From Chara braunii (lineage: Eukaryota; Streptophyta; Charophyceae; Charales; Characeae): a stretch of 41,682 nt of DNA. The DNA is taken from NCBI GenBank assembly GCA_003427395.1, contig BFEA01000370.1, positions 1,033,407 to 1,075,088 on the forward strand, in the 5' to 3' direction. Below, in pieces: positions 1-10,299 of this stretch. The notes below the pieces were generated by a model. That model did not search any database. It was given only the letters and a program-made list of their open reading frames with translations, and had not been told where the DNA came from. Both the position numbers and the translations under genes were made by a program. The stretch's first letter is position 1; each line of letters begins with the position of its first letter.

Positions 1-92
<92 letters not shown>
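1..92. repeat. (GT)n-(GA)n microsatellite
   Basis: A GT tract of about 37 bases passes directly into a GA tract of about 50 bases. The window starts inside it and ends inside a (CT)n tract, which suggests an assembly piece bounded by unresolved microsatellites. Confidence 0.97.
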
Positions 93-93
<1 letters not shown>

Positions 94-172
94 TTCGCTA
101 TGCACAACTCCAGAGAAGACGGGTCTGACTCACCGTACCAGCGAGTAAACGGTGAATTCGAGAGAAGGATAC

Positions 173-239
173 TTTTTTTTTTTTTTTTTTAATGCAAGAC
201 CGACCAGCGCAAAAAAAAAAAAAAAAAGACCGACCAGCG
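173..239. repeat. poly(T) and poly(A) runs with a 12-bp direct repeat
   Basis: T18 at 173-190 is followed by GACCGACCAGCG at 198-209, A17 at 211-227, and a second GACCGACCAGCG at 228-239. A poly(A) run flanked by a short direct repeat resembles the scar of a target-primed insertion, but no body of an inserted element is seen. Slippage or local duplication is equally possible. Confidence 0.6.
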
Positions 240-285
240 GCAAGAGCATCTTGCCGCTGCCCTTGTGGATTTTTCTTTGTTACCA

Positions 286-341
286 GGGGGGTCTGGGGTC
301 TGGTCCCACCTACGGCCGTTGAGTTGAGAAACCTCAACGGT
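286..341. repeat. Extra copy of the foldback arm sequence
   Basis: GGTCTGGTCCCACCT followed by a GTTGAG...CTCAAC dyad (CCGTTGAG at 317-324 pairing with CTCAACGG) resembles the inner right arm of the 961-1446 foldback. It is a partial third copy of that repeat. Confidence 0.5.
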
Positions 342-469
342 GTGACACCATTTACCGCATTTTTTAAATCCGAAAAATGCATTTCAGATTTATTCGTAGC
401 AGTTTTTATTCATTTTAAGAAAATGATGCGAAAATAGTGGTCTCTGTCGAGGATTCTGCGTATCTTGAA

Positions 470-612
470 GTACCATATGGGCCTCGCTGCACTACTCTCG
501 AAATGTGCAAAACGAGAGCGAATCTTCCCCTAGAATATGGAAAGATGCACTGCCATGATTTTTGTCTTTTGTGCATGTCGAGAGTAGTGCAGCGAGGCCC
601 CATGATGTGGAA
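470..612. repeat. Long hairpin, miRNA-precursor-like
   Basis: Bases 479-501 are an exact 23-nt reverse complement of 578-600. The pairing continues with mismatches to about 512/567, giving a stem of about 34 bp. The loop contains a smaller stem (ATCTTCC near 521 with GGAAAGAT near 538). The size and shape fit a plant miRNA-like or small foldback precursor. No target or expression evidence is available here, and a MITE remnant is the main alternative. Confidence 0.6.
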
Positions 613-690
613 ACACGAGGACGTGGAAGTGGGTCTAAAGAGCAATGAATATAGGCAAGAACACCGAAACATACATCGACTTTCTTTTTT

Positions 691-730
691 CTTTTGTTTG
701 TGCATGTGGAGAGCAACGGAGCGAGGCCTT
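691..730. repeat. Diverged second copy of the 3' hairpin arm
   Basis: TTTGTGCATGT followed by GAGAG...GCGAGGCC repeats the 3' arm of the preceding hairpin (about 567-600) with several substitutions. The arm was duplicated after or during formation of the hairpin. Confidence 0.5.
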
Positions 731-858
731 ATAGAGCCCACGCACGACAGTTACGGCTTTCATTGCACTGACGAAGTGCCTGACACAGTATTCGAGAAAC
801 GGGGAACAGCAGACGGCGACTAAAAATCCCAAAAATCGCAAAATTTCTCATCGACCAT

Positions 859-901
859 GTTGAGAAACCTACCCTCGACCGTGGAGGGTAGCTTTCTCAA
901 C
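859..901. repeat. Compact 19-bp stem hairpin
   Basis: Bases 859-877 pair with 883-901 with two mismatches and a loop of about 5 nt. The ends GTTGAGAAA/TTTCTCAAC match the short dyad in the neighbouring foldback arms (1091-1106), so this belongs to the same repeat neighbourhood. Confidence 0.65.
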
Positions 902-960
902 TCCGTGGCGCTTGCCCATGCCGCCTTCCCTCCATTGCGGGAGTCCATTCGAAGTCCTTC

Positions 961-1446
961 TACAAAAAAAAAAATCATTCAAATCACCCCGTAGGACATC
1001 AACATTTCGAAATATTTCCAACCGTGGGATCGCAGCCCTGTCGACGGCCACATCCTGTCGAACGTCGTCGCTCGTCGTAGAAAACTCCGCGTTGAGTTTT
1101 CTCAACAACACAGGTGGGACCAGACCCCTGGTCCCACTAGCAAAGGGGATAGGATGGAAATCCTGAATCAGCCTATGTTTTATGCAGAGATACAGAAAAG
1201 CAGTTCTATCTCCATTCCCTGCCCCTGTCCTCAAACACGTCCAGATTCGGGCATTCAATCCTATGCTCTTTGCTAATGGGACCATGGCCCAGGGGGGTCT
1301 GGTCCCACCTATAGCGTTGAGTTTTCTCAAGGCTAAGCTTTCTATCATGTGCGGCATGGTGGGACGGAGCTCTGCTGTTGATGTATTGAGATCTAATGGT
1401 ACGGAAATACAGTGGAATAACCTATTAGATTTTGTCTTTTTGTAGA
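961..1446. mobile_element. Foldback (MITE-like) element with arms of about 190 bp
   Basis: Bases 961-1160 align with the reverse complement of about 1250-1446. The best part is GGTGGGACCAGACCCC (1113-1128) against GGGGTCTGGTCCCACC (about 1295-1310), followed on each side by TGGTCCCA(C/T)TAGCAAAG. Outer arm parts are more diverged: CTACAAAAA at 959 against TTTTTGTAG at 1438. A central spacer of about 90 bp is unpaired. No coding capacity is seen. A long inverted repeat that makes double-stranded RNA is an alternative description. Confidence 0.6.
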
Positions 1447-1510
1447 TTTTTTCTTTAACGTGAAATCCGTGAAAATTCAAATCCGTTTTGTAGTTTTTTT
1501 TTTTTTTTTT

Positions 1511-1939
1511 GGCAAAAGCATTCAATTCATTCCAGAATCAGTATAAAAACGAGGCCGGGGACCCTCACAATTCAACCCGGAGTTATCCTGGCAGCCTCAG
1601 CCAGTTTCGCCTGTATCGTTTCTCAATATAACTCCTCAAAAGGGCCTCAGCCTATTCCTAAGTCCTATTTCCTATGTGACTTTCAGTTCTTCCCCTTACA
1701 CCTACTCCGAGCTATCCTCTACTTCACTATACTGCTACTTCCGCAGACCTACAAATAGGTCTGTCCCCCGGCTACCACGACCGAGAGGAGCGCAAAGCAG
1801 CGTTCCTTAGAGGGCCCCCTGACACTCTCCTTCCCTCCCTTTCCCGTTGCAGCCTACTGCGAGTGCCTACAGAAACCGAGTGTCCTGGTTTACAAAAGAA
1901 ACGACTCTTCCCTATGCTAACCCTGTACCACCTGTGTAA
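1511..1939 (-). other. LINE 3' untranslated region
   Basis: About 430 bp lie between the ORF2 stop and the poly(A) tail. They contain no open frame of note and are pyrimidine-rich on the plus strand. The extent follows from the neighbouring features. Confidence 0.6.
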
Positions 1940-4900
1940 CTATATTCCTGTGCCCAACCACTCTGAGAGGACCAAACCTCCCCTTGGGGATACAGAAGCA
2001 AAGCAAGATCCATTTGCCCAAGTCTTCAAAAACCAGTTCTTTCCCTTCTCTCCCCCCCACCTTTTCCTGGTACGCCGCCAGTCTGCTCTGATCTCATTGG
2101 CTAAGTGGTGCTTAAATAGTTCAAAGGCCTGTTTGTCTGCCCATTCACATCTATCAAATACTTTCGCATTTCTGTCCTTCCAGATGAGCCACATCATTAC
2201 TGCTCTTGTAACTTGCGCCATATAGCCCCAGCCCACTTTGCCTGTGCATCCTTCCGGCAGCGCTCCTGATAGGACCCATCTCTCATCGCAGAACTTATTT
2301 CTGCCGGTGATCTCTTTCCAATTGAAGAGCCCCCATTTCCACCATCTTTGAGACTTGGGACAATCCCACCATAAATGTTTTGCTTCCTCGTAAATCCAGT
2401 TACATCTTACACACTTCACATCAATCCTGTCCATACCCCTGTTCCTTAGCCTGGCCAGATGGGATTGAAGCCACAGTAAAGATGCCAGCTTTTGGGACGG
2501 TATTCTCTTCAGCTGATCCCACAGCTGTTTAAGCTCACTCTCCTTTGGTGGTGGGATACCGTGGACTGTTCTTTCCCATCTTACAGTCAGCTTTTCTTCC
2601 AGGGTTTGGCTCTCCCTTTTGTTACAGCAGGCAGTACTTTTCCCCAACTTCCCTAGTCCCACTATATCCTTACTTCCATCTACCCAACCCCAGGCTTCTG
2701 AATCTAATCTAAGTTTCTGATAAGTTCTCCCACCCCCTACAATCATAGGCATTTGATTATTCCTTTCATCCATCCTTACTCTGCATTCTGCCAGGCCACC
2801 GAGCCCATATCTCTCCACTGTACCAAAAGAGATGAGCTTCGAGGAGTCCTGGTTTTCTTTCTCAAAAACCTCCATAATACACTTGCCCTCCTGCACTTCG
2901 TCCCATTGCTCTAATCTGTAGAACCTGCGGTTCTTTGGGTCTTCCGCGTGAAACCAGCTTCCTGGTGGATTCACGCCGCTCGGGCTCTTGCGGCAGTGCC
3001 TCTCTTATGCGCCGGAGTCTGTTCTCCTGATCTGGTAGCTGTCCCAGTCTTTCCTTCAGGTCTGTTGCAGCCCTCCATTGGTTGGTTTCCTCCTCCCAGA
3101 TATCGTGTACTGTTGCGATTCCTCTTTGCACCCATTTATATCCAAAATGCCCCTGCCCTTTCTTTGCGCTGAGGTCGGGGCCTTCCAGACTTCTGACCCT
3201 CGGATTGTCGAAGAGGTGCTGAGCTAGGATCTGTTGTTTGGAGCATGGCGGAACTCTGAGATTGGGCCTCAGGGACCTCCATGCGTGAAGGATCTCTTTC
3301 CATAGTCTTGATTTGATCCTTTTCCCTATGAAGGTCTCCATCATGATCGCGTTCCAGACATCCTCGCTCCGGTCTAGTCCCCATTCTCTCTTTAGTATTC
3401 CTTCTGCGAGTAGGACCCAATCCGCATCCTGGTCTGGTTCTATTGCCTTCAATATCCACTGGCATAGAAGGATCCGGTTCTGTGTTTGTGGGTCCGTCAG
3501 ATTCAAGCCCCTTTCCTCTCTGGATCGACACAGTACCTCCCATGCTACCTTTGCCAAGCATCCTTCCCCTGACTTTGCATCCGGTTTCCACAGGAAAACT
3601 CTCGCTGCTCGCTTAATCTCCTTCAGTGCCTCTGAGGGAATATTCCTTATTTTAGCAACAAACCAGAGTAGGGCAAAGGCCGACACGTTTAGGGCCAGTG
3701 CTCTGCCAATCAAGGATAGGTGTCGGGTTTCTCCCCACTCCTTAATCCTATTCTTCACCCTTTCCTGTAGGATCAAGCCCTGGGAGGAGGAACAGTCTTC
3801 CAGCGCTATCATTACCCCTAGAAAACGTTCTGCCTTGCATGCTGCTACTCTATTAATTCCCCAATTCACCTGTAGTTGTTGTGTGGCTGGGAGAAAATAG
3901 GTAGATTTTTCCCAGTTTACTGCAGCTTCAGAGTATTTTGCGTAGATAGCCAGACACCTCTTTAGTGCTTCCGGGGAGTCCCTCTTGTTCTCACAGACTA
4001 CGAACAAATCGTATGCGAGTGCTTTGACGCGACACTCTTTGTCTGCTGATATTTTAACCCTTTGATTGACACGTTCCTTCTGATGCTATTGATCAAGACT
4101 TCCATCTGCAGGGCAAACAACAGCGGAGGAATTGGACATCCTTGTCTGAGGGACCTCAAGAGGGTGAACTCTTCAGAGCATCTCGCATTGACCATAACTG
4201 CAACTGTAGAATAGGAGTATAAAATTTTCACCCATCTGCAGAAAGACTCTCCAAAACCCATTTGTTTTAATGTAGTCATTACGAACGTCCAATTGACTCT
4301 ATCGTATGCTTTTTCAAGGTTCAGCAATAAGACTGCAACTTCCATGTCTTCTGCCTCCACCTCCTCTAGTACTTGAATTGCGGTCAGGATGTTCTCGAAT
4401 GTACATCTCCCTTTCACAAAAGCACCCTGTTCCTTTTATACCAGAACCGGAAGAACTACCGCCAGCCTGCTAGCCAACGTCTTAGCCAGGATCTTATAGC
4501 TAACGTTTAAGACGGATATGGGTCGCCAGTTTTTCACTAGTGACTTATCTCCCTTTTTGAACATCAAGGTAATGATCCCTCTAGTCATTGTCAGCCCAAG
4601 CTTGCCACCTACTAGGATTCCGTTATATACCTGCACTAAATCCTCTTCCAAAGTGGCCCAGCATGTGGCGTAAAACTCCACCGGGAACCCATCGTCCCCG
4701 GGCGTCTTTCCTCTAGCCATTTCTTTCACAGTTTGTTGTAGCTCCTCTGCTGTGATCGGTCTGTCCAGACCTTGTCTTTGGTGTGGCGTGAGAGTCGCCT
4801 GTAGGTTGCACCAGAGGTCCGTGTGGATGGACATGTCTGTGTCCATATTCTCGTCGAGCCGTCTGGAGGTTAGGATATCCTGAAAATATGTCATCGCATA

Positions 4901-6149
4901 TTCACTCATTAAGTCCAGTGTATGTGCCCGTGGCATGTCTGGAAGCAGTGGATGTGCCAATTCTGACATAATCACCTGCTTTCTCTGTGGAAGAAGTTTC
5001 TTGAAAGATTCTTTGGTGATTCTGTCTGAAGTTATAATCCCCTTCACTTTCAGAATCCACTTCCACCTCTTTTCTTTGTTCTTCTTATATTGTTCCCATG
5101 CTTTCACTCTTACCACCCTTTCTTCCTCCCAAACTGCCTTTGAGACTGGGTGGCCACACATGTTTCTTTCCGCCTCCTCCACTCTCTTCCAGAGGGTTCT
5201 TTCTTCTCTGTTCTTTTGAAAGGCGGCAATCTCTGAGAAATATATCGAACTTGCGTGCAACTATTCGCAGACCCGCATCCATCCATTCTGCTGCAGAGTC
5301 AAAAAAGGTCCAGGTATTTCTCCACGAGCTCCAGAAATCCTCTACCCACAGCCTCCAGCCATCGTCCTCCAGATTCGCAACATTTAACATGAAGAGACCT
5401 GGTCCTCATTCCACCTTGTGACCCATCGCTATATTAAGGATGACTAGTTTATGATCAAAGATTGAGTCTTTCTGTTCCTCTACTTTGACAGCCAACTTAC
5501 ATGCCTCCTCTGAGACCAAAAAAAAATCCAATCTCCTCTTTGTGAACGGAGCAGTGACCGGATTACCAAACCAGGTATACCCTTCACTGTCCGGATTTCT
5601 AATTCTGTAAACATCCTTCAAGCCCCAAACCTCCATCCACCTGATCAAGTAACTGCGATCATTTTTTGGCGAGTCATCCCTGTCCGAGTTTAGGCTTGGA
5701 GCGACTATCTGGTTCCAATCTCTCGCGAGAATCAGCTTCTTCGACTTTGGTAAGACAAGTGGTAGCATTTCGGAAAAGGCAAACCTTTCTTGCGGTTCAT
5801 TTGGTGCGTAAATAGAGGCAAAGGTTCAGTCCTCCTCTCCTATCCCCAACTTAACCCAACACCATCTTCCCCACAAGTCCGAATCGAAATCTATGAGTTG
5901 TGTTGCTATTCTATTGTGGACCAGGATAGCCACGCCGCCTTTACTTCCTCGCGCCGGTGACCATAGTTGTGGGCCGCTCCACCAATCCTTCAGTTCCGTC
6001 AGTTTTCGTTCTGAGAGTTTAGTTTCATGGATGAATAGAATATCCGCTTTATTGGCATGTACCCATGACTTTATCCTAGTTCCCTTACATCTACCTCCCG
6101 TGTCCCCCAGCCCTTACACATTCCACGTAACAAGCCGACACTTACTCAT
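1940..6149 (-). pseudogene. LINE ORF2: endonuclease / reverse transcriptase / zf-RVT, broken
   Basis: The ATG at 6147-6149 follows the ORF1 stop directly in the same frame. The N-terminal endonuclease/exonuclease/phosphatase domain (6149 to about 5406) shows TWNV, ETKLS, SIYAPN and a DWN motif. The reverse transcriptase (about 4900-3900) shows PGDDGFPVEFY, KNWRPIS, EKAYDRVNW and RQGCPIPPLLF. A C-terminal zinc finger (about 2310-2420) has CVRC, then HLWWDC.

Breaks: stops at 6114-6116 (TAA), 5826-5828 (TGA), 5406-5408 (TGA) and 4436-4438 (TAA), and frameshifts near 5240, 4055 and 2930. The motif A aspartate is replaced by asparagine (codon 4319-4321). The YADD box has shrunk to AYD (4002-4016), consistent with an in-frame loss of two codons. 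It cannot encode an active enzyme. Confidence 0.92.
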
Positions 6150-8399
6150 CTAGACAACATTCGGAGCTGACGCGCTTGCATACTGATTTCCTCCTTCACC
6201 GTCAGTTCTCAGGAGTCTGGTTTCTTCCCAACTACCCCGAAGTGCATTTGCGAAATACTGAGAAGTCAGGTTCCGAGTTCTTGGGAGTGATCTGTCCAGA
6301 TCTGCAAGGAAGTTGGTCGGGATTCCTGGGTCTACCGCAATCTGGGACAACACCGCTACCTCCTTTGTTACAAAGCAGCTGAGCCGAACACATTCCAGAC
6401 CAACGTTATTTAATCCACTCCAGCATTCTGGAGGGATCCTAGCGTCGATCAGTGGAACTGCATACTTTAATCGTCGTCCCCCTGAAATATATGTTATTAA
6501 CTTCGCCATCATCTCTTCTGGGAAAATTCTGAACTGGAATCGATCGTTATATATCCTTCTAGTTTGCACTACAATGATCTCCGGAGTCGCCAAGCCAGTG
6601 ATCGATACTGCCGGTAGATTCATGGAGCCATCCTGAACCCAGAGACTTATAACAAAGAACTCTTGTCCTTGGATAGCGCAAACAAAAGGCAACAGGAACT
6701 TTTCCTTCCGCTCCCTTTCTCCTCTCTCCAGTGTGACTACTCCATCCGGAATGATACCTCTTGAATTACCTTCCTGATTCCTTGCGTTTGCTCCCCAGTG
6801 CGTTGTTGAAGCTTCCGATGTTGCTACGCTTGCCCCTCTCGGTCTTTCCTTTCGTTTCCCCAACGGATTTGCCTCCTCGATGTCCATTCCCGGTGGGGGG
6901 GGGTGATGCTCTCTGATAAGCACCTCATGAGATACTCGATCTTCCCCGTTCTGATCCGCCAGGTGTACGACCAGAGCTCTTTCGTGATTCGGATCCCCCC
7001 TTTCTTGTTGAAATTGATACAACTCTGCGTTCCGTATGTCCAGTCCCTTCGCTCTCACATCTTGATATCCTGGGGGCGGAAAACCACCCCCTGGAGGATA
7101 CAGCATGCCTCCCTGATGCATGATCCTGCCTGCAGCTTGCCAGGCCTAGGCGTGTTGCCATATCCTGGCCGCCTGCTGGTACTGCCAGGGTTGAGTACCG
7201 CCTCCCACATATGGAGTGAAGGCTCCGACTGTACCTCCTCCCGTAAGGGGGTTGTTTCCATATGTCTGTTGGACTTGTTGTATATCTGATGGAAGCCCCT
7301 CTCGATGTAAGCCAACGTGATATCCTTGATTCGAAGACTCCCCTCTCGGTGGCGGTGTCCTCCCTCTAGACTGGCTGGTCGAAAGATGTCGTTGTACGCT
7401 TCCTTGTTGTATATCCCTGGCCGCTTCTTCAATGCCTCTGTGGAAGGCCGCTGACCGAAAATTCGTCGCCCTGCGATTGAGGTTTCCTGCCGATCTTCCT
7501 CCCCCTTCAAGTTGATCTCCTTGTTCTTCAGCTCGGGGGCATCCGTTTTCAGCAGTGTGGAACCACCAGCGACATCGGTAACACCAAGGGGTTTGTTTAC
7601 ATACGAATTTAACCATCAAGATTTCGCCATCTTCCAGTTTCATCGGCAGTTCGGGCTCAAAATTACTCTCCGCTTCCTTGACCAGATCATACTTCTTTTT
7701 CATCAAATTCGGACGCGTTTTATCTGGCTCTGCGTCATACGCTTTGACCACTTTACCCATCGACTTCTCTAGCATATCATGGATGTGAAAAGCTGCACGA
7801 ATAGGAACCCTCAATGCAACCACCCAGAACTTCGTTTCATCGTCTGTCCTTCTCCTTTCCTCCAATTCCTTTCTCGTCATCCAGGGTTTGAAGAGCATCG
7901 CGTAGTCTACTCCCCCCACTACTACCCTATCCTCCGCCTTGGCAACCATCCATTGTGCAATTTCGGTAGTCATAGCGATATAGGAGATGATGTTAGGACC
8001 CTCGCCAGTTCTTCCTCTTCTCACCGTTCGATCGAAAATCCGGTGGCACGTCCATCCATTTTCGTATGCCCTTATCAAATTTTCTCTCACTTTTAGTGAA
8101 AGATTTCTCGCTTCGCCCTGGAATATTACCGTGACAACTCTCTCCTTGAGCCACGACGTCGTTAGTCTACCTACATTTTCGTCCACTTTGAACATTTTCA
8201 CACCATTCTCCATCACGAACTCCCCATGACAGAGATTCTCCGGTGTGACTCCATCCTCAAAGCACTTTGCAATGAGAAGTTTAACTCTCATTTCCTCTGC
8301 CAATCCCACATCGCGGTCTCGCGGCGGTGACCTCCCTGCTCTGCTATTACCTTCGCCTTGCTGTTGGTGATTTGCCGCCATCTTTGTTGCTCCCGCCAA
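6150..8399 (-). pseudogene. LINE ORF1, gag-like RNA-binding protein with one premature stop
   Basis: One frame of about 750 codons is interrupted only by a TAG at 7146-7148, so the two open stretches 8399-7149 and 7145-6150 are one gene. Residues about 75-270 look like the plant DUF4283 region (FKPWMT around 170-174, then VALRVPI). A near-canonical zinc knuckle follows: C273-x2-C276-x4-H281-x5-C287. A low-complexity Gln/Gly/Arg-rich linker comes next. The last 200 residues are a second folded-looking domain that I do not recognise. The TAG replaces a probable CAG, a C-to-T change. Such proteins bind LINE RNA during retrotransposition. The stop TAG abuts the ORF2 ATG. Confidence 0.85.
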
Positions 8400-8640
8400 G
8401 CCATCTTTTGTGCTCCTTAACTCGCCTTTTCCTTCCTCTTAACTATTGCGTCACTACTCCTAGTGTCTATCCTTTCACCCTTGCATCTTCTTAGATTGTT
8501 GTGCTTCCACTCCCGCTCGCTAGCCTGCGTCGCCACTGCTCCTAGTGTCTATCCCTTCACCATGAGCCCCGTTAGTCTCTGTGCATTCAAGGCGAGCGCC
8601 TGTACTGGCGCGCGCCCACGCAAATTTTCTTAACTCTCCA
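8400..8640 (-). promoter_or_regulatory. LINE 5' region with a direct repeat
   Basis: A segment of about 32-35 bp occurs at 8448-8479 and again at 8527-8561 (shared core CTCCTAGTGTCTATC). Short repeats in the 5' UTR of non-LTR elements often carry internal promoter function. That role is inference here. Confidence 0.4.
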
Positions 8641-9171
8641 AATTCTTCTTCCTCGTCGTGTAACCATAGCTTACCTACTTCGGGTCAATAGCAGGGATGG
8701 ACGTCCGCCGTCGCATCGGGCGGTTGCTCGAAAATTGCCGAGCCGGACCCACCTCCTTTCCCCTCGAACAGAGAATTCGTGAAAACCAAACAATCGGAGA
8801 AAACCAAACAATTTTTATAGACGGGAGAAAACCAATATTTCACCACTAATTTTCAGCCTGGCGGTACTACTTTTAGACGTTATATGCCGCACCTACCGAG
8901 AAAAAACATACCAAATCAAGTCTCCTGTTAGGGGAAGGCCATTGCTGAGACGAAAGTTTGTCCAAGGAGCCTCATTTTTGTCTCTTACAAAAATGGTTCA
9001 ACAAGTGGTCCCCAAAACGGTTTGTAGTCAGGAAATGAATTCTTTGATCTTCTGCTACTGCAAAATATGACAAACTATTCCACAACACTAGGTACCACTT
9101 ACAAACTTACATGCAAGTAAAGAAAACCTAGGCATGCTAACGATCACTCCAAAAGTACTCATGTTCTACAT
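8641..9171. other. No recognisable gene
   Basis: The sequence between the LINE and the palindrome array shows no usable frame. The only local structure is a small repeated GAGAAAACCAA(A/T) motif near 8790-8835. The flanks of the LINE insertion must lie here. Confidence 0.5.
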
Positions 9172-9620
9172 ATGCAGTTCAGACATTGTCATTTCTGTTT
9201 ATAGTTCTATAACGCGAGATGCACAAACACAAAAGAAAACAGATGCAGTTCAGACCTCTCAATTCCTTTTATAGTTCTATAAAGCAAGACGCACCGACAC
9301 GCGAGAAAACAGATGCAGTTCGGACATTCTCAATTCCATTTATAGTTCTATAAAGCCAGACGCACAAACAAGAGAGAAAACAGAAACAGTTCAGCATTCT
9401 CAATCCGACTTATAGTTCTATAAGCCTAGACGCACAAATAAGAGAGAAACTAAATACAGTTCAGCATTCTCAATCCGGTTTATAATTCTATAAACCTAGA
9501 CGCACAAACACGATAGAAAACATATACAATTCAACATCCTCAATTCCATTTATAGTTCTATAAGTCGAGACGCATAAACATGAGGGAAATAAAGGAAAAT
9601 AACAAGTACTCCAAAAATGG
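9172..9620. repeat. Tandem array of 70-bp units, each with the palindrome TTATAGTTCTATAA
   Basis: The palindrome core starts at 9201, 9271, 9342, 9412, 9482 and 9552, a period of 70-71. Each unit also shares GACGCACAAACA(A/C), GAGAAAAC and CAGTTCAG...TCTCAAT(T/C)C. One unit has TATAATTCTATA, a single-base variant. The dyad is conserved while flanks drift, which suggests a binding site. Looser copies continue at 9662-9675 (TATAGTCCTATA), 9722 and 9893. Confidence 0.9.
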
Positions 9621-9919
9621 ACGCCTTTGTAACCCTTCCCAACGTCTTGGCATTACTGCGTTTATAGTCCTATAAATTAGAACGCAAAATACTGTAGCAA
9701 CTTCGAAATTTGCAATTGTGTTTGTAGCTCTAAAAAACATGACGAACAAACACGAGATGACAAAAGGAAATGGACGAGGACTCCCAAATTGTACGCCCTT
9801 GTACCTAAGCTAGACGTCTTGACATTTGCATGTTTAAAGTCCTGGAAAAAACAACGCAGAAACTGTCACAACTGTGAAATTCTCAATTTTGTTTACAGTT
9901 CTTTAAGGCAAGAAGCTAA

Positions 9920-10150
9920 AACAAGTGGGAAAAAAAAGCAAACGGTGAAAAATTTTCTAACACGCAAGGACGAGCCGGAAAGTACTTGCAAATCCAAGAT
10001 CGAACTCAGACCTCAATAGAAGCTGCTCCACAAAATTGATCCGTTGCTGCAGGCCGCAGTGCACTACAAAGAGGTTTAGGAACTACAGCTCAAGGTTTTT
10101 GGCTTTGGGAGAAAGAGAAATGTCTGAACCAAAAGACGAAGAGCGAAAAA
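9920..10150 (+). pseudogene. Fossil of the ParB-like gene C-terminus
   Basis: Bases 10034-10130 align with the tail of the better copies: CTGCTCCA, GATCCGTTGCTGCAGG and GAGGTTT(A/G)GGAACT are shared with 15120-15180 and 19890-19960. The part from 9940 shows a more diverged version of the VEKGFKK segment. Frames are broken. As at 13240, it follows a run of palindromes directly. Confidence 0.6.
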
Positions 10151-10299
10151 AGCAGAAATCGCATAAGGGACTAACAAATCTCTAAACATTTTGGCCTAAC
10201 ACTGGTAAGGGAAAGAAACTAAGAAAACAAGGTAAACAGACTGAGGGAAAACAACAGAGAAATACAGAAAGCAAGAGTTCCCAAGGGGCCAGCCACCTT

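Larger units (their letters stand above)
1494..8640 (-). mobile_element. Degenerate plant L1-type LINE retrotransposon
   Basis: A non-LTR element reads right to left: a 5' region near 8400-8640, ORF1 (8399-6150), ORF2 (6149-1940), a 3' UTR, and a poly(A) tail seen as T17 at 1494-1510. ORF2 has endonuclease, reverse transcriptase and a C-terminal zinc finger in the order usual for L1-clade elements. Several stops, frameshifts and two catalytic lesions make it inactive. I could not find a convincing target-site duplication, so the 5' boundary is approximate. Confidence 0.9.

Noticed and set aside
1-192. Plus-strand open frame of Cys/Val and Glu/Arg repeats
   Set aside because: It is only the translation of the GT and GA microsatellite.
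437-823. Plus-strand frame of 128 codons and its antisense partner
   Set aside because: The frame spans a strong hairpin, is open on both strands because of the inverted repeat, and has no protein-like pattern.
2948-3900. Plus-strand frames inside the LINE
   Set aside because: They are antisense shadows of the reverse transcriptase and C-terminal coding region.
6150-7121. Separate gene between LINE ORF1 and ORF2
   Set aside because: It is in the same frame as ORF1 and separated by a single TAG, so it is the C-terminal part of ORF1.
7987-8229. Plus-strand frames opposite LINE ORF1
   Set aside because: They are shadows of the DUF4283-like region on the other strand.
1440-8900. Target-site duplication of the LINE
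   Set aside because: I compared the sequence left of the T tract with 8600-8900 and found no convincing direct repeat.
9172-9620. CRISPR-like array
   Set aside because: Whole 70-bp units are repeated and diverged, with no unique spacers, and the context is eukaryotic.
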